Assembly: GCA_030589715.1 (NCBI GenBank)
Contig: JAUUVE010000106.1
Span: forward strand, 1-6,888
Length of the DNA: 6,888 nucleotides
Origin: Desulfobacteraceae bacterium
GTDB lineage: Bacteria; Desulfobacterota; DSM-4660; Desulfatiglandales; Desulfatiglandaceae
Reading direction: 5' to 3'
The translations under genes and the position numbers were made by a program. Each line of letters starts with the position of its first letter. The first letter of the stretch is position 1. Below are positions 1 through 6,340 of this stretch, piece after piece. The notes under the pieces were generated by a model, which worked only from the letters and a program-made list of their open reading frames with translations, ran no database searches and was not told the origin of the DNA.

Positions 1-34
1 CCTGGATGGCCATCCCGTAAGGAAGTATGCCCAT
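1..34 (-). CDS. Possible 5' end of a divergent gene, cut by the window edge
   Basis: Reading leftward from an ATG at 34-32, the minus strand gives 11 codons (MGILPYGMAIQ) with no stop before the edge. A purine-rich stretch at 43-51 (minus strand AGGGTGAG, containing GGTGA at 48-44) sits about 9 nt before this ATG, good ribosome-binding spacing. Third codon positions here are G/C-rich, like the genes in the rest of the window. I do not recognise the product. The competing reading is the tail of a rightward gene in the + frame starting at base 2, which stays open to a TAA at 68-70; it has no recognisable motif. With so few codons neither reading is secure. Confidence 0.3.
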   Translation of the reverse strand, partial: MGILPYGMAIQ

Positions 35-96
35 AACTGTATCTCACCCTCTCGCAGGGGATTTGCTTAACAACTAGCCGTTTCAACAGTTTTTTG

Positions 97-125
97 TTGT
101 CAGGGCTCATTTTTGGGCTTAACAT
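97..125 (+). promoter_or_regulatory. Sigma-70-type promoter for the lipoprotein-coaBC operon
   Basis: TTGTCA at 97-102 matches five of six -35 consensus bases. TAACAT at 120-125 matches four of six -10 bases. They are exactly 17 bp apart. Transcription would begin near 132, leaving a leader of about 117 nt before the ATG at 249. The octamer GCTTAACA occurs at 65-72 and again at 117-124, where the second copy overlaps the -10 box, so a repressor could use it, although two copies of an 8-mer here could be chance. A short inverted repeat, CAACA at 84-88 and TGTTG at 95-99, runs into the -35 box. This is the only good promoter I can see in the window. Confidence 0.5.
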
Positions 126-142
126 AAGGTAAATATTCTCGT

Positions 143-182
143 GGGGTGAAACCGCCCCAACCATCTGGGTTTTGAGGTTTCA
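143..182 (+). promoter_or_regulatory. Structured 5' leader with two mutually exclusive hairpins
   Basis: Two folds compete within the predicted leader. Fold A is a compact hairpin, GGGGTG (143-148) with CGCCCC (153-158), including one G-U pair, loop AAAC. Fold B pairs TGAAACC (147-153) with GGTTTCA (176-182), a perfect 7-bp stem, and allows an inner CCCA (156-159)/TGGG (166-169) hairpin. Bases 147-153 are used in both, so the folds exclude each other. I do not recognise a known riboswitch class. There is no long T-run after either fold, so simple terminator action is not supported. The pairing is seen; regulation is inferred. Confidence 0.25.
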
Positions 183-248
183 ATATGCCCGACCTTGGAT
201 CCTTGAACCTCCCGGATCAGACGATAATAGGAGTATAAGAGGCGCAGC

Positions 249-1031
249 ATGAATTCCAGAGGGAAATCTGTGAAACTCGCTTTGGTCATCCTGTCTATCT
301 CGCTTGCATTTTTTCTGGGAGGTGGCTGCTCGAATGAAGAACAGTATGAGGCCAAGAGGGCCAAAAGGGTTGTGCGGATCAAGACGCCTCCGCTAAAAAA
401 GGATTCGGCACTGGAAAGCGAGGCGGGTGAATCAGAGAAAAAGGCGTCTTTGAAGGATGTTCGAGCCCCCTCTGCCGTAAAAACGGAGACAAGCCCACCC
501 CAGAAGGAACGGCCTGAACCGGGGAAGGCCGAGAAAGTCGGGGCATACCGTTACAAGGTACAAGGAGGGGATACCCTTTTCAAAATTGCAGGGCGCAAGG
601 AAGTATATAATGACCCCATGAAATGGCCCAGCCTCTTTCGTCTCAACATGGATAAACTTGACCAAATGAAGGCGGGGGAGGGCCTTCAGCACAAGGAACT
701 CGCCAAAGGCCTTGAGTTGAGGTTTATTGCTCCATCTGAGGCCGCTGAAAACCTGGATAAACTGGGGCGGAAACCCTGGGTGATCAATGTCATGTCCGTC
801 CAGAGCCCAAGGCGGATAGGGCCGGCCGTAATTGCCCTTATGAAAAAGGGATATCGTGTATACCTTACCAAGGCCAGGGTAAAAGGAAAGGATTGGGTAA
901 GAGTCCGCGTGGGCTTTTTCAAGGACAGCTCTGAGGCTGATGCGGTGCGGAAAGAGATCATGCCCATGGTAAATGATGCCTGGCTTGGCAAGATAGGCAA
1001 TAGGGAGTTAGAGAAGTTTGGGGGGTACTGA
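249..1031 (+). CDS. LysM and SPOR domain lipoprotein
   Basis: A 260-residue exported lipoprotein that probably binds peptidoglycan. Residues 4-26 form a signal peptide with basic residues K6 and K9, a hydrophobic core, and LGGG before Cys27, the likely lipidated residue. Gly at -3 is an unusual lipobox, where Leu is normal. Ser28 at +2 fits outer-membrane sorting. Residues 30-98 are a charged, low-complexity linker rich in Lys, Glu and Pro, as expected for a spacer from membrane to wall. Residues 100-162 look like a LysM module, starting YKVQGGDTLFKIA. Residues 176-250 look like a SPOR domain, with WVINVMSVQ and WVRVRVGFF strands; SPOR domains bind glycan strands lacking stem peptides. The ATG has AAGAGG (237-242) 6 nt upstream; AGGAG at 229-233 is too far. 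A role in envelope maintenance or cell division is inferred. The next gene begins 28 nt on. Confidence 0.85.
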   Translation: MNSRGKSVKLALVILSISLAFFLGGGCSNEEQYEAKRAKRVVRIKTPPLKKDSALESEAGESEKKASLKDVRAPSAVKTETSPPQKERPEPGKAEKVGAYRYKVQGGDTLFKIAGRKEVYNDPMKWPSLFRLNMDKLDQMKAGEGLQHKELAKGLELRFIAPSEAAENLDKLGRKPWVINVMSVQSPRRIGPAVIALMKKGYRVYLTKARVKGKDWVRVRVGFFKDSSEADAVRKEIMPMVNDAWLGKIGNRELEKFGGY

Positions 1032-1059
1032 GTTTGACCCATAAGACGAAAGGTAAAGG

Positions 1060-2262
1060 ATGAAGGGTAAGAAGGTCATTGTCGGTGTCAGCGGGGGAAT
1101 TGCGGCCTATAAGGTGGCGGAACTGGTCAGGCTTCTTGTGAAGGCAGATGTCCACACCAGGGTGGCCATGACGTCAAATGCCACCCGGTTTGTAGGCCCC
1201 CTCACCTTTGAGGCCCTTTCTGGAAACAGGGTCATCTGGGACATGTTCGATCAGGAGGGGACCTCCATGGACCATATCACCTGGGGCCAGGAGACGGACC
1301 TGATAATCATTGCGCCGGCCACGGCCAATCTTATTGCCAAGCTGGCACATGGCATCGGCGATGACTTTGTGTCCACCATGGTGCTGGCGGCCACAGCCAG
1401 GATACTGGTTTGTCCCTCGATGAATAGCCAGATGTTTATAAACCCTTCTGTTCAGGACAACCTGAGGCTGCTCAGGGAGCGGGCAATTACCGTAATGGAA
1501 CCCGGGGAAGGGCCACTGGCCTGTCACACCGAGGGCCCTGGAAGGCTTCCGGAGCCGGAGGAGATTATGGAACTGGCCCGGATCCTGATGACCCCCCAGG
1601 ACCTCTCCGGGTTGAAGGTCCTTGTGACTGCCGGTCCGACCGTAGAGCCCATAGACCCGGTTAGATATATTACCAACAGGTCTACGGGGAAGATGGGGTA
1701 TGCCATAGCCAGGGCTGCAAGTCAAAGGGGGGCATCGGTAGTCCTTGTGAGCGGGCCTACATCACTGAAGCCACCATTTGGAGTTGCCTTCTGCGGGGTA
1801 AAGACGGCGGAGGAGATGAGAGAAGCGGTTTTTGAAAATCGTTCCGAATGTGATATGGTTATAAAAGCCGCGGCGGTATCTGATTATAGACCACGGCAAA
1901 GTGCACAACAAAAGATAAAGAAGGGCGGGGATACCGTGTCACTTGAAATGGTGAAGACACCTGATATCCTTGCAGAACTGGGGGCCACCAAGAAGGAATC
2001 CCCTTGTATCCTGGTTGGATTTGCAGCAGAGACAGAGGATCTGCTTGCCAATGCCGAAGAAAAATTAAGATCTAAGGGCCTTGATATGATCGTTGCCAAT
2101 GATGTCTCAATGGATGATGCCGGGTTTGAGGCCGACACCAATAGAGTCAAGATGATTTATGGAGATGGGCAGGTGGAAGATTCACCACTGATGACAAAGG
2201 ATGAAGTGGCCCATTTGATCCTGGACAGGGTGAAAGTAGTTCTGGAAGGTGGTGCGTCTTGA
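1060..2262 (+). CDS. coaBC: Bifunctional phosphopantothenoylcysteine decarboxylase / phosphopantothenate-cysteine ligase
   Basis: Makes 4'-phosphopantetheine for coenzyme A: the CoaB half joins cysteine to 4'-phosphopantothenate using CTP, and the CoaC half decarboxylates the product with FMN. At 400 residues it has the normal length. The CoaC domain (about 1-180) shows VGVSGGIAAYK (8-18), active-site His72 in DHITWG, the PSMNSQM loop with Asn122, and Cys155 in ACHTEGPGRL, the usual His/Asn/Cys set. The CoaB domain (about 184-400) shows VTAGPTVEPIDPVRYITN (189-206) followed by RSTGKMG, AAAVSDYRP (270-278), the lysine-rich QKIKK (284-288), GFAAET (320-325) and AND (346-348). All key residues are present, so it should be active. 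GAAAGG-like purines (GAAAGG, 1048-1053) lie 6 nt before the ATG. The stop overlaps the start of the next gene. Confidence 0.97.
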   Translation: MKGKKVIVGVSGGIAAYKVAELVRLLVKADVHTRVAMTSNATRFVGPLTFEALSGNRVIWDMFDQEGTSMDHITWGQETDLIIIAPATANLIAKLAHGIGDDFVSTMVLAATARILVCPSMNSQMFINPSVQDNLRLLRERAITVMEPGEGPLACHTEGPGRLPEPEEIMELARILMTPQDLSGLKVLVTAGPTVEPIDPVRYITNRSTGKMGYAIARAASQRGASVVLVSGPTSLKPPFGVAFCGVKTAEEMREAVFENRSECDMVIKAAAVSDYRPRQSAQQKIKKGGDTVSLEMVKTPDILAELGATKKESPCILVGFAAETEDLLANAEEKLRSKGLDMIVANDVSMDDAGFEADTNRVKMIYGDGQVEDSPLMTKDEVAHLILDRVKVVLEGGAS

Positions 2263-3035
2263 AGGTGGAAGCGGAGATTAGAGAGATTTTTGGCCATTTA
2301 GGAAAACTGATTGTGGCCCATAGGGAGATGGGACTGGAGCCACCACCTCTTTCGGATGAAACACTGAATTATCTTGGGGTCGCGGAATCCGGGATCAACG
2401 CCCCCAGAGCCAAAGGGGCCAAAGGGCCTTACTCCCCCGGTGGCACTCCCGACCGAGGGGATCAGCCAGATAGCCTAGAGGTGTTGAGGGCCTCCATTGG
2501 GGAGTGCCGGCGATGCAAACTCCACGGGAACAGGACCCGGGTGGTCTTTGGGGAGGGTTCTCCTCAGGCCGAACTGGTCTTTGTGGGGGAAGGTCCGGGG
2601 CAGGAAGAGGATTTGGCAGGGCGGCCCTTTGTGGGTGAGGCCGGGAGGCTTTTGACCAAAATCATCGAGAATGGCATTAGACTGGCCAGGAAAGAGGTCT
2701 ATATCTGCAATGTGGTGAAGTGTCGCCCGCCCGGAAACCGCGACCCTGAGAGAGATGAGATTGAGGCCTGCACCCCCTTTTTGGAGAAACAGCTCCATAT
2801 TATCGGGCCCAGGGTTATTTGTTCGCTCGGCCGGGTAGCCGCCCAGTGCCTCATTGGCCCTGAGTTCAAAATCACCAAGGAGAGGGGGACCTGGCATACC
2901 TATAAGGAGATCCCACTCATGCCCACCTACCATCCAGCCTATCTCTTGAGGTATCCGTCCGCAAAACGACAGGTCTGGGAGGATATACAGAAGGTCATGG
3001 TCCATTTGGACCTGGAGGTAAAGAAAAATGGCTAG
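2259..3035 (+). CDS. Family 4 type (4Fe-4S) uracil-DNA glycosylase
   Basis: Removes uracil from DNA to start base-excision repair. Cytoplasmic, 258 residues. Cluster ligands are visible as CRRC (Cys83, Cys86) and Cys155 and Cys171, 16 apart, the arrangement of the iron-sulfur UDG families. The active-site loop is GEGPGQEED (110-118), close to the family 4 GEAPG motif, followed by GRPFVGEAGRLL (121-132); KCRPPGNRDP (154-163) and the second motif YHPAYLLR (224-231) complete the set. Residues 1-78 are an extension before the catalytic domain: a helical segment (about 3-41) and a Gly/Pro-rich linker (46-71). The start is a TTG overlapping the coaBC stop as TTGA; GGAAGGTGG (2244-2252) precedes it, so translational coupling is likely. 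Family 5 is the alternative, but the motifs fit family 4 better. Confidence 0.92.
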   Translation: MKVEAEIREIFGHLGKLIVAHREMGLEPPPLSDETLNYLGVAESGINAPRAKGAKGPYSPGGTPDRGDQPDSLEVLRASIGECRRCKLHGNRTRVVFGEGSPQAELVFVGEGPGQEEDLAGRPFVGEAGRLLTKIIENGIRLARKEVYICNVVKCRPPGNRDPERDEIEACTPFLEKQLHIIGPRVICSLGRVAAQCLIGPEFKITKERGTWHTYKEIPLMPTYHPAYLLRYPSAKRQVWEDIQKVMVHLDLEVKKNG

Positions 3036-4341
3036 GACACAAACCAACATTTTTTTCCGGGTCGTATTAATAGGGTTCGTTGCCTCTGCAATTCTGATCC
3101 CCGGGGCACCTGCGGCTGTCCTGGCCGGCAATGAAGTCATGATTATTGAGCTTGAAGGCCCTATCAATCCTGGAACTGCCCTGTACGTGAAAAGGGGCCT
3201 TGAGGAGGCAAAGAATCAAGGGGCAGCACTCTGCATATTACGCCTTGATACCCCCGGTGGGCTTGCATCCTCCATGCGCACAATCGTCAAGGCCATACTA
3301 AATTCACCGGTCCCTGTGGTCGTGTATGTGGGTCCCAGGGGGGCCGGGGCTGCCTCAGCAGGGGTTCTGGTCACGGTTGCGGGTCATATTGCTGCCATGG
3401 CACCGGGCACTAACATCGGGGCGGCCCATCCAGTGACAGCGGGGGGCAAGGACATTGGGAAGACCATGTCCAAAAAGGTAGTGAATGATATGGCCGCTTA
3501 CGCCCGCGGGATTGCTGAAGACAAGGGCAGAAACGGGGAGTGGGTGGAGAAGGCGATCCGCGAGAGTGTCTCCATAACCGCGGATGAAGCGGTGGAGAAG
3601 AATGTGGTTGATCTGGTGGCAAAAGACATAGACCAGCTCATACAAGACCTGGATGGAAGAGAGGTCACTCTGCCGGGAGGTAAGATCACCCTCAGGACCG
3701 CAGAGCTCAAAAAGAGATATTACCTACCCGGCTTCCGCGACAGGGTGCTAAAGACTATAAGCGACCCGAACATCGCCTATATCCTGATGATGATCGGACT
3801 TGCCGGGCTGTACTTTGAGATGTCCCACCCTGGGGCAATCTTCCCGGGTGTAATAGGGGGCATATCTCTCATTCTCGCCTTTTTTGCGTTCCAGACCCTC
3901 CCGGTCAACTATGCCGGTGTGCTACTGATTGCCCTGGCTATCATATTCTTTATAGCCGAGGTCAAGGTGGCCAGCTATGGAGTCCTCTCCATAGGGGGTT
4001 TGGTATCCCTGACCCTTGGGTCTATCATGCTATTTGAGGATGTGGGGGTTTCCCTAAAATTGATGCTGCCAACCATCCTCCTGGTGGGGGGTTTTTTTGT
4101 TGTTGTCGCGGGACTGGCATTTAGGGCCTTTCGCACAAGGCCCAGGCTGGGAACCGATGGACTCTTGGGGGAGTCGGGTGTGGTGAGAGAGCTGATTGAT
4201 CCTGAAGGCCTGATCTTTGTTCACGGTGAGTACTGGCGGGCAAAGGCAGGGGAAAGGCTTGAGCCAGGAGAGAAGGTGGTGGTTACGGCTGTGGAGGGTT
4301 TGATGTTAGAGGTAAGGAAGACCGGTAATCAGGAAACTTAG
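3028..4341 (+). CDS. Long-form NfeD membrane-bound ClpP-class serine protease
   Basis: A 437-residue membrane protease of the family typified by archaeal PH1510. Residues 8-33 form a signal peptide, probably cut after AVLA. The protease domain (about 36-235) has the ClpP/SppA-like fold signature: LDTPGG (73-78), then GAASAG (107-112) with nucleophile Ser110, APGTNIGAAHP (125-135), and Lys150, which aligns with the PH1510 catalytic lysine to give a Ser-Lys dyad. Four or five membrane segments follow (about 249-265, 273-290, 296-311, 316-335, 346-366). The C-terminal 374-433 is the NfeD OB-fold domain (GLLGESGVV, then EYWRAKA, then EKVVVTAVEGLMLEV). The ATG lies 8 nt inside the glycosylase gene, with GGAGG (3014-3018) 9 nt upstream. 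The slipin gene directly after it is the expected partner and possible substrate. Full length and intact dyad suggest activity. Confidence 0.93.
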   Translation: MARTQTNIFFRVVLIGFVASAILIPGAPAAVLAGNEVMIIELEGPINPGTALYVKRGLEEAKNQGAALCILRLDTPGGLASSMRTIVKAILNSPVPVVVYVGPRGAGAASAGVLVTVAGHIAAMAPGTNIGAAHPVTAGGKDIGKTMSKKVVNDMAAYARGIAEDKGRNGEWVEKAIRESVSITADEAVEKNVVDLVAKDIDQLIQDLDGREVTLPGGKITLRTAELKKRYYLPGFRDRVLKTISDPNIAYILMMIGLAGLYFEMSHPGAIFPGVIGGISLILAFFAFQTLPVNYAGVLLIALAIIFFIAEVKVASYGVLSIGGLVSLTLGSIMLFEDVGVSLKLMLPTILLVGGFFVVVAGLAFRAFRTRPRLGTDGLLGESGVVRELIDPEGLIFVHGEYWRAKAGERLEPGEKVVVTAVEGLMLEVRKTGNQET

Positions 4342-4356
4342 ACAAGGAGGGACAAG

Positions 4357-5127
4357 ATGTTCTACATTCTGGCAATAGTGCTGATTGTGTTTTTTCTCGC
4401 ATCAGCCATCAAGATCCTCAAGGAGTACGAACGTGGTGTGATTTTCCGTCTTGGCCGTGTAATAGACGCCAAGGGCCCCGGGCTGATTATCCTCATCCCG
4501 ATCGTAGATAAGATGGTCAAGGTGAGTCTGCGTCTGGTGGCCATGGATGTACCATCCCAGGATGTAATTACCCGGGATAACGTCTCGGTCAAGGTGAATG
4601 CAGTGGTCTACTTCCGGGTCATGGATTCTACCAAGGCAACCATTGAGGTGGAGAATTACCTCTTTGCCACATCGCAACTGGCGCAGACTACCTTGCGGAG
4701 CGTTTGCGGGCAGGTTGAACTTGACGAGCTACTGGCGGAGAGGGATAAGATCAACACCCAGTTGCAGGGTATCCTGGACAAGCACACCGACCCGTGGGGT
4801 ATAAAGGTTGCCACTGTTGAGGTCAAACATATTGATCTTCCACAGGAGATGCAGCGGGCCATGGCCAGACAGGCAGAGGCCGAGAGGGAACGAAGGGCCA
4901 AAGTCATAAATGCGGAAGGTGAATACCAGGCCGCCAACAGGCTGGTCCAGGCTGCCGGTATCATCAGTAAGCATCCCGAGGCCTTGCAGCTGAGGTACCT
5001 TCAGACCATGAGGGAGATATCCTCTGAGAGTAATTCAACGACGTTCTTCCCGTTGCCCATAGATCTCTTAACCCCATTTATAAGGAATATTGCCCAGCCA
5101 CAAGACTCAACAGAAAAAAAGGAGTAG
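4357..5127 (+). CDS. Slipin (stomatin/prohibitin-like SPFH membrane protein)
   Basis: A 256-residue Band 7/SPFH protein that forms oligomeric membrane scaffolds. Residues 1-19 are one hydrophobic hairpin-like anchor, followed by KEYERGVIFRLGRV (22-35) and KGPGLIILIPIVD (39-51), the classical slipin N-terminus. The SPFH domain runs to about 160, with VPSQDVITRDNVSVKVNAVV (65-84), LRSVCGQVELDELLAERDKI (113-132) and GIKVATVEVKHIDLP (148-162). Residues 163-200 form the charged, alanine-rich coiled coil (EMQRAMARQAEAERERRAK onward). The tail has a short hydrophobic stretch, TTFFPLPIDLLTPF (228-241), where PH1511, the archaeal homologue, is cut by its NfeD protease. Start is supported by AAGGAGG (4344-4350), 6 nt upstream, the strongest ribosome-binding site here. 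It lies 15 nt after nfeD, so the pair is co-transcribed. Confidence 0.95.
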   Translation: MFYILAIVLIVFFLASAIKILKEYERGVIFRLGRVIDAKGPGLIILIPIVDKMVKVSLRLVAMDVPSQDVITRDNVSVKVNAVVYFRVMDSTKATIEVENYLFATSQLAQTTLRSVCGQVELDELLAERDKINTQLQGILDKHTDPWGIKVATVEVKHIDLPQEMQRAMARQAEAERERRAKVINAEGEYQAANRLVQAAGIISKHPEALQLRYLQTMREISSESNSTTFFPLPIDLLTPFIRNIAQPQDSTEKKE

Positions 5128-5139
5128 GGGAAATTGACC

Positions 5140-5508
5140 ATGGAAGAGGAGACCAAAAAGGAAAAAAAACAGGCTAGTGAAAAGCCCTTGGATAAGATGA
5201 CAGCCATAGAACTGAGGGAGATAGCCCGAGAGATCCCGGGAGTTACCGGGGTCCACGCCATGAAAAAAGATAAGCTGCTGGCTGTTGTCAAGGAACACAG
5301 AGGCATAAAAGACGAAGGGCCCGTTAAGAAGGAGAAAAAGAAGCTAGCCAAGGCCATGCCGGACGTAAAGGGATTGAAGGGAAAGATCACGCAGCTTAGG
5401 CAAGAGAAAGAGGTGGCGCGGGGGCAAATGGACAGAAAAAGGGTCGATATGCTGCGCCGTCGTATAAGTCGATTGAAGAGACAGACCAGGAAGGCCGCTC
5501 AAGCCTGA
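5140..5508 (+). CDS. Small basic protein with Rho_N/SAP-like N-terminus and coiled-coil tail
   Basis: About 122 residues, function unknown. After a Lys/Glu-rich lead, residues 18-55 (PLDKMTAIELREIAREIPGV, then TGVHAMKKDKLLAVVKEHRG) resemble the Rho termination factor N-terminal/SAP-like helical fold: a T-x-x-E-L-R-x-I-A helix, then a K-D-x-L helix. Folds of this type often bind RNA or DNA. From about 60 onward the protein is almost all charged; 77-117 is a likely helix/coiled coil, rich in Lys and Arg (GKITQLRQEKEVARGQ, then LRRRISRLKRQTRK), so the whole is very basic and could contact nucleic acid. ATG 5140 is preferred, with AGGGG (5126-5130) 9 nt upstream; an in-frame TTG at 5134 adds two residues and has AAGGAG (5119-5124) 9 nt upstream. 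It starts 12 nt after the slipin, hence shared transcript. No signal peptide or membrane segment. Function not assigned. Confidence 0.8.
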   Translation: MEEETKKEKKQASEKPLDKMTAIELREIAREIPGVTGVHAMKKDKLLAVVKEHRGIKDEGPVKKEKKKLAKAMPDVKGLKGKITQLRQEKEVARGQMDRKRVDMLRRRISRLKRQTRKAAQA

Positions 5509-5527
5509 GACATTTTCCGCTCTTGCG

Positions 5528-5560
5528 CAGGTCTCTGGGAGTTTTGGTCCCCGGGGCCTG
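5528..5560 (+). promoter_or_regulatory. GC-rich imperfect hairpin just before ispD
   Basis: CAGG (5528-5531) can pair with CCTG (5557-5560), and inside it GGGA (5537-5540) with TCCC (5548-5551), around a T-rich loop. The T-rich run CTTTTGTTTTG (5561-5571) follows. This superficially resembles an intrinsic terminator, but the stems are short and separated by an internal loop, and the ispD ATG lies only 13 nt beyond the hairpin. It could weaken read-through or ispD translation. Little supports a real function. Confidence 0.15.
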
Positions 5561-5573
5561 CTTTTGTTTTGTG

Positions 5574-6305
5574 ATGCCTCCGACAAACTCCAAGAAGGCA
5601 GTGAACACTCATCTTGTCCAAACAGTAGCCATTATCCCTGCTGCCGGGTCAGGAACCCGTATGGAAAGCGATCGGGCCAAGCAGTTCCTGGACCTTGATG
5701 GTGTGCCACTCTTGGCCGTGACGCTTAAACCTTTTCAGTCTTGCCCTGACGTCCATGCGATCATCCTGGTGGTGCCTTCAGCGGATGTGGATTTATGCCG
5801 GAAGGAGATCGTAGAGAGATTTAAACTGGACAAGGTCACGAAAGTGGTCCCGGGCGGAAAGAGGCGTCAAGACTCGGTCAGACTGGGCCTTGAGGCCACA
5901 GAGGGAGGGTATGGTCTAGTCCTGATCCATGACGGTGTCCGCCCGATGATCGGTGAGGAGCTTATCGAACGAATCGTTGCCGAAGCAAGGACCAATCGAG
6001 CGGTAATCACGGCACTCCCTGTAAAAGAAACCATCAAGGAGGTCAACAACCATCGAGAGGTTATCAAGACATACGACCGACAGCGGGTATGGCTGGTTCA
6101 GACCCCTCAAGTCTTTCGATATAAGGATATACTAGCGGCGCACCAAGAGGCCCTCCGCGAGGAGTGGGAAGAGGCCTCGGATGACTCCCTTCTCGTAGAA
6201 AGAATGGGGATCTCGGTTAAGGTGGTTGAGGGTTCGGAGAAGAATATCAAGGTGACCACTCCCCATGACCTCGAAGTGGCCAGATTCTTGTTGAACCATG
6301 GCTAA
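5574..6305 (+). CDS. ispD: 2-C-methyl-D-erythritol 4-phosphate cytidylyltransferase
   Basis: Third step of the MEP isoprenoid pathway: couples MEP with CTP to give CDP-ME and pyrophosphate, in the cytoplasm. From ATG 5574 the protein is 243 residues, slightly above the family's usual 230. The nucleotidyltransferase motifs are complete: AIIPAAGSGTRM (19-30) with Arg29, AKQF with Lys36, VPGGKRRQDSV (92-102), HDGVRP (119-124) with Asp120, ALPVKETIK (137-145), TYDR with Arg159, TPQVF (167-171), and NIKVTTPHDL (224-233) with Lys226, the equivalents of the E. coli catalytic and substrate-binding residues. The start is not settled: none of TTG 5523, GTG 5571, ATG 5574 or GTG 5601 has a good ribosome-binding site. 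TTG 5523 would add a hydrophobic 17-residue leader out of keeping with a cytoplasmic enzyme, so ATG 5574 is chosen; GTG 5601 gives 234 residues. Confidence 0.93.
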   Translation: MPPTNSKKAVNTHLVQTVAIIPAAGSGTRMESDRAKQFLDLDGVPLLAVTLKPFQSCPDVHAIILVVPSADVDLCRKEIVERFKLDKVTKVVPGGKRRQDSVRLGLEATEGGYGLVLIHDGVRPMIGEELIERIVAEARTNRAVITALPVKETIKEVNNHREVIKTYDRQRVWLVQTPQVFRYKDILAAHQEALREEWEEASDDSLLVERMGISVKVVEGSEKNIKVTTPHDLEVARFLLNHG

Positions 6306-6340
6306 ATATTTGGTGGAGAGCTATTGTTGATTGGACGACA

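Noticed and set aside
2..70. Tail of a rightward gene ending in TAA at 68-70
   Set aside because: Only 22 codons, no recognisable motif, and codon third positions are less like the neighbours than the minus-strand reading. Not excluded.
84..99. CAACA/TGTTG hairpin as an intrinsic terminator
   Set aside because: The stem is only five weak pairs, with the T-run in its loop and not after it.
195..228. Second promoter using TTGGAT or TTGAAC with GATAAT (223-228)
   Set aside because: Spacers are 22 and 14 bp, outside the workable range, and the start site would fall almost on the ribosome-binding site.
1174..1725. Long minus-strand open frame of 183 codons inside coaBC
   Set aside because: It lies opposite a coaBC gene with every catalytic motif intact and its translation resembles no family. 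It is an antisense shadow.
2475..3167. Minus-strand open frame of 230 codons across the glycosylase and nfeD start
   Set aside because: It is opposite conserved motifs of two real genes, spans their junction, and its translation has no domain I recognise.
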